From an uncultured Collinsella sp. (GTDB lineage Bacteria; Actinomycetota; Coriobacteriia; Coriobacteriales; Coriobacteriaceae): DNA of 33,623 nt. Made by a program: the position numbers and the translations under genes. The stretch covers positions 1-33,623 of the forward strand of contig CAJLLB010000004.1 of NCBI GenBank assembly GCA_905207425.1, read 5' to 3'. Below the pieces are notes generated by a model. The model did not search any database. It had not been told where the DNA came from and saw only the letters and a program-made list of their open reading frames with translations. This document shows, one piece after another, positions 31,168 to 33,623 of this stretch; within the stretch, counting starts at the first letter, position 1; each line of letters opens with the position of its first letter.

Positions 31168-31517
31168 GGCCATGGTCGACACGTGAGATCCGGTACCTGA
31201 GGGAACACGCCGGCGACGGAGCCAAGGAGATAGCCAAGGCACTGGGCCGCAGCACCGACGCGGTCAAGTGGCAGGCGCGCAGATGCGGAATATCGCTCCG
31301 CCAGCGCTGGATGTGCCCGAAGTGCGGGCGCACGACGTTCAAGCCGCTGAACAGGGCGAACGGCTGGTGCGCGGAGTGCACGAAGGAGGGCCACGTGGCA
31401 GACCTCAGGGAGCAGGCCAGCGCGATGCGCGAGGAGGCGGCGAGGGCCAAGCGGAACGACAGGGAGCGGCAGAGGTGCTACAGCGCCAAGAGCCGCGCCA
31501 AAAAAGTCCCAAAATAG
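31164..31517 (+). CDS. HTH and zinc-ribbon protein
   Basis: 117 residues. The N-terminal part WSTREIRYLREHAGDGAKEI continuing IAKALGRSTDAVKWQARRCG is a Myb/SANT- or sigma-4-like helix-turn-helix that marks DNA-binding phage proteins. A CPKCG...CAEC segment (about residues 70-92) forms a likely zinc ribbon, and the tail is strongly basic. GTG 31164 is preferred, since GGAGGGGAG lies about 11 bases upstream and it overlaps the previous stop. It probably binds DNA or RNA polymerase early in the element's life; its target is unknown. Confidence 0.75.
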   Translation: MRPWSTREIRYLREHAGDGAKEIAKALGRSTDAVKWQARRCGISLRQRWMCPKCGRTTFKPLNRANGWCAECTKEGHVADLREQASAMREEAARAKRNDRERQRCYSAKSRAKKVPK

Positions 31518-31573
31518 CCACCCTAAAAGCCACACCAGCATCTACCTGCGAAAACATCAGAAGGGAACACAAG

Positions 31574-31855
31574 ATGTACACATACAAAGAAGCGAGCGCC
31601 CCCAGCTACCAACTTGCGAGCACTCGCCGAAACAGCCCCAGACATGAGGCTCGGACCATCATAGCACCCAAGTCATACCGACCGACCGCCCGCGAGCAGC
31701 TCGACTCCGATGCGTTCAGGGCGGGGGCCATGGTCGGCTTCATCGCCGCCGCGGTCCTGTTCGCGGCGGTCCTGACCGTCTTCGTCCTCCCGACGATGGA
31801 CGGCGCGGTCCAGGCTGCCAAGGCCGCATACGCTGCGGGGGCCGTCAATGCGTAA
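31574..31855 (+). CDS. Small single-pass membrane protein
   Basis: 93 residues with one hydrophobic helix of about 23 residues (AGAMVGFIAAAVLFAAVLTV and the next few), preceded by a basic, polar N-terminal half and followed by a short Ala-rich tail. This predicts a membrane anchor with the N-terminal half inside the cell. ATG 31574 has AAGGGA eight bases upstream; the same frame is open further upstream, but only as a shadow of the HTH gene. It overlaps the next gene by eight bases. No family recognised. Confidence 0.65.
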   Translation: MYTYKEASAPSYQLASTRRNSPRHEARTIIAPKSYRPTAREQLDSDAFRAGAMVGFIAAAVLFAAVLTVFVLPTMDGAVQAAKAAYAAGAVNA

Positions 31856-32186
31856 CGACGAGAGATACCGCCAGAAGCCGATGAGCAACCAGCTCGAGAT
31901 ATTCGGCCTCGGCGCGGACGGCGAGCAGGACATGGCGGACGCGCGCGCTTGGATAGGCGAGCACCCGCGGGCGTGGGGCTTCATGGTCGAGCAGGCCACC
32001 CGCCTCAACCGCAAGGGCTACGTCTCGATCAACTACCTCATCCACATGGTGCGCAACGAGCTGCACGTCGGCGTGAAGAACGGCCTCGCGCCGAGCCTCG
32101 CCCGCATCATGGAGGCGCGCTACCCGCACCTGAGGCACGCATTCAACAAGCACCGCTCGAAATCGGACGGTTTTGTCGATGAGTAG
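31848..32186 (+). CDS. Hypothetical phage protein
   Basis: 112 residues, soluble and charged, with no membrane segment. Segments such as MSNQLEIFGLGADGEQDMAD and RKGYVSINYLIHMVRNELHV, plus a basic tail, look like a compact helical DNA-associated protein, but I do not recognise the family. ATG 31848 has GGGGG upstream and overlaps the membrane protein; ATG 31881 in the same frame is an alternative. It lies directly before a nuclease gene, so a role in DNA metabolism is possible but only inferred. Confidence 0.7.
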   Translation: MRNDERYRQKPMSNQLEIFGLGADGEQDMADARAWIGEHPRAWGFMVEQATRLNRKGYVSINYLIHMVRNELHVGVKNGLAPSLARIMEARYPHLRHAFNKHRSKSDGFVDE

Positions 32187-32547
32187 GAGCAGGAGGACCG
32201 CGAGGGACGCGGGCACGAAGTTCGAGCGACTGGTCGCCGACTACCTCGCCGGGAGGCTGGGGAGCGACATCGACAGGCAGGTCAAGACCGGCTCGCACGA
32301 CACGGGAGACATCCGCGGCGTGTCGATGGCCGGGCGGGGCATCGCGATCGAGTGCAAGGACTACCAGGGAAGGCACGAGCTGCCCAAGTGGCTGCGCGAG
32401 GCGGAGACCGAGCGCAGGAACCGCGGGGCCGAATACGGCGTGGTCGTCTGGAAGCGCCGCGGGACCGCCATCCCCGGCGAGCAGTTCGTGACCATGACAT
32501 TGGAGACGTTCGCGGCGATGCTCGCGGGCGCAGGCAGGGAGGAATAG
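32179..32547 (+). CDS. PD-(D/E)XK nuclease, Holliday junction resolvase-like
   Basis: 122 residues. The motif set fits small archaeal-type Hjc resolvases and phage relatives: GTKFERLVADYLA at the N-terminus, Asp in TGDIRGV, and IECKDYQG, giving the D-(x)n-E-x-K catalytic core. It would cut branched DNA during element recombination or packaging, using a divalent metal. The ATG overlaps the end of the preceding gene; a TTG six bases earlier is possible. RusA-type resolvases lack this motif, so this is not RusA. Confidence 0.78.
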   Translation: MSRSRRTARDAGTKFERLVADYLAGRLGSDIDRQVKTGSHDTGDIRGVSMAGRGIAIECKDYQGRHELPKWLREAETERRNRGAEYGVVVWKRRGTAIPGEQFVTMTLETFAAMLAGAGREE

Positions 32548-32549
32548 CA

Positions 32550-32762
32550 ATGGAGAGCACAAACATCCCGGTGGAGATCGAGGCCAAGTTCAAGCAGGCC
32601 ACCGTTAAGGGCGGCGTCGCCGTCCTGCAGTTCGAGGTCGACACGGAGGACAGCGCGGCGTTCGAGGCCATCCGCAAGAGCGGCGAGGAGGTCTGGCTGT
32701 CCATCCAGAGCAAGCAGCCCCAGATCCTGTTCGTGAGCCACGACGGGGAGGTGACCGAGTGA
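32550..32762 (+). CDS. Small hypothetical phage protein (70 aa)
   Basis: 70 residues. The predicted strand-rich pattern (NIPVEIEAKFKQATVKGGVA, then VLQFEVD, WLSIQSKQPQILFV) suggests a small beta-rich fold of the kind found beside phage recombination genes. No family recognised. GGGAGGA lies about six bases before the ATG. Its stop overlaps the start of the next gene (TGATG). Confidence 0.7.
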   Translation: MESTNIPVEIEAKFKQATVKGGVAVLQFEVDTEDSAAFEAIRKSGEEVWLSIQSKQPQILFVSHDGEVTE

Positions 32763-32983
32763 TGGCGGACTACAAGGGGATGCTCGCCGAGCTGGCCGAG
32801 CTCGCCACGGAGGAGCAGGCGATGTTCACCATCTATGGCATAACCAAGTCCGACGAGGCGTTCGACAGGTTCTTGGACGCGCGCGAGAGGCTCTCCAAGT
32901 GGATCGTCGGGCACGCGGCGGTCATCGACGAGGCGATAACCGAGAGGAAGTACAACAAGATGCTCAACGAGGAGGTCAGGTAA
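32762..32983 (+). CDS. Small hypothetical phage protein (73 aa)
   Basis: 73 residues, acidic and helical throughout, including MLAELAELATEEQAMF and RFLDARERLSKWIVG. No domain recognised. ATG 32762 overlaps the previous stop by one base (TGATG); a GTG three bases earlier is also possible. Its TAA overlaps the next ATG (TAATG). The run of one-base overlaps shows that these genes form a single translation-coupled early operon. Confidence 0.7.
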   Translation: MADYKGMLAELAELATEEQAMFTIYGITKSDEAFDRFLDARERLSKWIVGHAAVIDEAITERKYNKMLNEEVR

Positions 32984-33623
32984 TGGCAGGGGAGAGTAAG
33001 GCCGAGGAGGTCGTGGCGGAGGTCGTCGAGGAGCAGGAGGCGTCGTCGCTCATCGTGACCTACGCGCCCTCGTCCATCGAGGCGAACTTCGACGCCCTCG
33101 AGAAGCGCGTGCGCAAGACCGTCGAGCTCTATGAGGGCGCGACCTACGACCTCACCAAGGCCGACAAGATCAAGGAGGCCAAGAACGACCGCTCCTACCT
33201 CAACGGGCTCAAGTCCGAGATAGAGGAGCGCCGAAAGGCCGTGAAGCGCGAGTACAACAAGCCGCTCGCCGCCTTCGAGAAGCGCTGCAAGGAGATCACG
33301 TCCATCATCGACGGCGCGTCGGACGGCATCAAAGCGCAGCTCGACGAGGCGGAGGAGAGGCGCAGGGCGGGCGCGAGGGCCGCGCTCGAGGCCCACTACA
33401 GGGAGTTCGCCGAGCTCCTCGCGCCGGTCGTGCCCTACGAGCGCCTGCACGACGACAAGTGGCTCAACAAGTCCTTCGGCGAGGTCAAGGCGAAGAAGGC
33501 CCTCGAGGAGAAGGTCTCCGCCGTCGCGCGCGACTGGGACACGCTCAAGGCGCAGCGCGACTCCATGGCCCACTACGAGGTCGCCGAGCGCGAGCTGTTC
33601 CGCACGCTTGACCTCGGCTCGGC
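32983..33623 (+). CDS. DUF1351 phage protein, cut by the window edge
   Basis: The frame is open from ATG 32983 to the end of the window (213 complete codons, no stop). It has a long, highly charged helical pattern with IKEAKNDRSYLNGLKSEIEE, then RRKAVKREYNKPLAAFEKR and an E/R-rich coiled-coil region. This is the pattern of DUF1351 proteins, which sit in phage recombination and replication cassettes, often beside RecT/Erf-type annealing proteins. Its biochemical role is not established. The following genes, beyond the window, would be expected to include a recombinase or single-strand-binding protein. Confidence 0.75.
   Translation, partial: MAGESKAEEVVAEVVEEQEASSLIVTYAPSSIEANFDALEKRVRKTVELYEGATYDLTKADKIKEAKNDRSYLNGLKSEIEERRKAVKREYNKPLAAFEKRCKEITSIIDGASDGIKAQLDEAEERRRAGARAALEAHYREFAELLAPVVPYERLHDDKWLNKSFGEVKAKKALEEKVSAVARDWDTLKAQRDSMAHYEVAERELFRTLDLGS

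Overview
The window looks like a chromosomal segment of a GC-rich Gram-positive bacterium of the Actinomycetota, most likely class Coriobacteriia (Collinsella-like). This is inferred from G/C-ending codons in the core genes, an RfbC-RfbD fusion, an AroE-AroK fusion, and GlfT2-type galactofuranosyltransferases. No species marker such as rRNA is present, so the genus is a judgement.

Region 1 (1-531) is the 3' end of thrS, closed by two tandem intrinsic terminators. Region 2 (about 640-17545) is a cell-surface polysaccharide locus. It opens with a specialised NusG paralogue (LoaP/UpxY type), then a polyprenyl-phosphate sugar-1-phosphate transferase, glycosyltransferases, an SDR epimerase and a hexapeptide acyltransferase. 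Next come a very GC-rich dTDP-rhamnose cassette (rfbA, rfbB, rfbCD fusion) and an AT-richer block of two GlfT2-like galactofuranosyltransferases flanking a LicD protein. A lone minus-strand GT2 membrane protein and a Wzm/Wzt ABC exporter end the locus. No Wzx or Wzy is seen, so export by the ABC route is the simplest model. The UDP-galactofuranose donor would come from glf (UDP-galactopyranose mutase) on the other side of a tRNA-Arg(UCU) gene.

Region 3 (19033-27466, minus strand) is a compact aromatic amino acid gene run, transcribed aroF, tyrA, aroB, aroA, aroC, pheA, aroEK, aroQ. It encodes all seven shikimate steps plus the phenylalanine and tyrosine branches. Its leader holds a terminator-like hairpin and a possible 20-codon leader ORF. 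A second strong hairpin lies inside the run, before aroQ.

Region 4 (from tRNA-Arg(CCG) at 27671 to the right edge) is the left end of an integrated element, probably a prophage. A serine integrase reads leftwards and ends inside the tRNA gene, so its last 21 codons are antisense tRNA. Four leftward XRE regulators face a rightward Cro-like XRE gene across a promoter/operator region with seven GTAC motifs. The rightward early genes include a HTH/zinc-ribbon protein, a small membrane protein, a PD-(D/E)XK nuclease and a DUF1351 protein that runs off the window.

The most unusual points are the integrase/tRNA overlap with a dual-use terminator, the stack of six XRE domains, the structured aroF leader, the paired GlfT2/LicD module, and a convergent terminator that contains both flanking stop codons.
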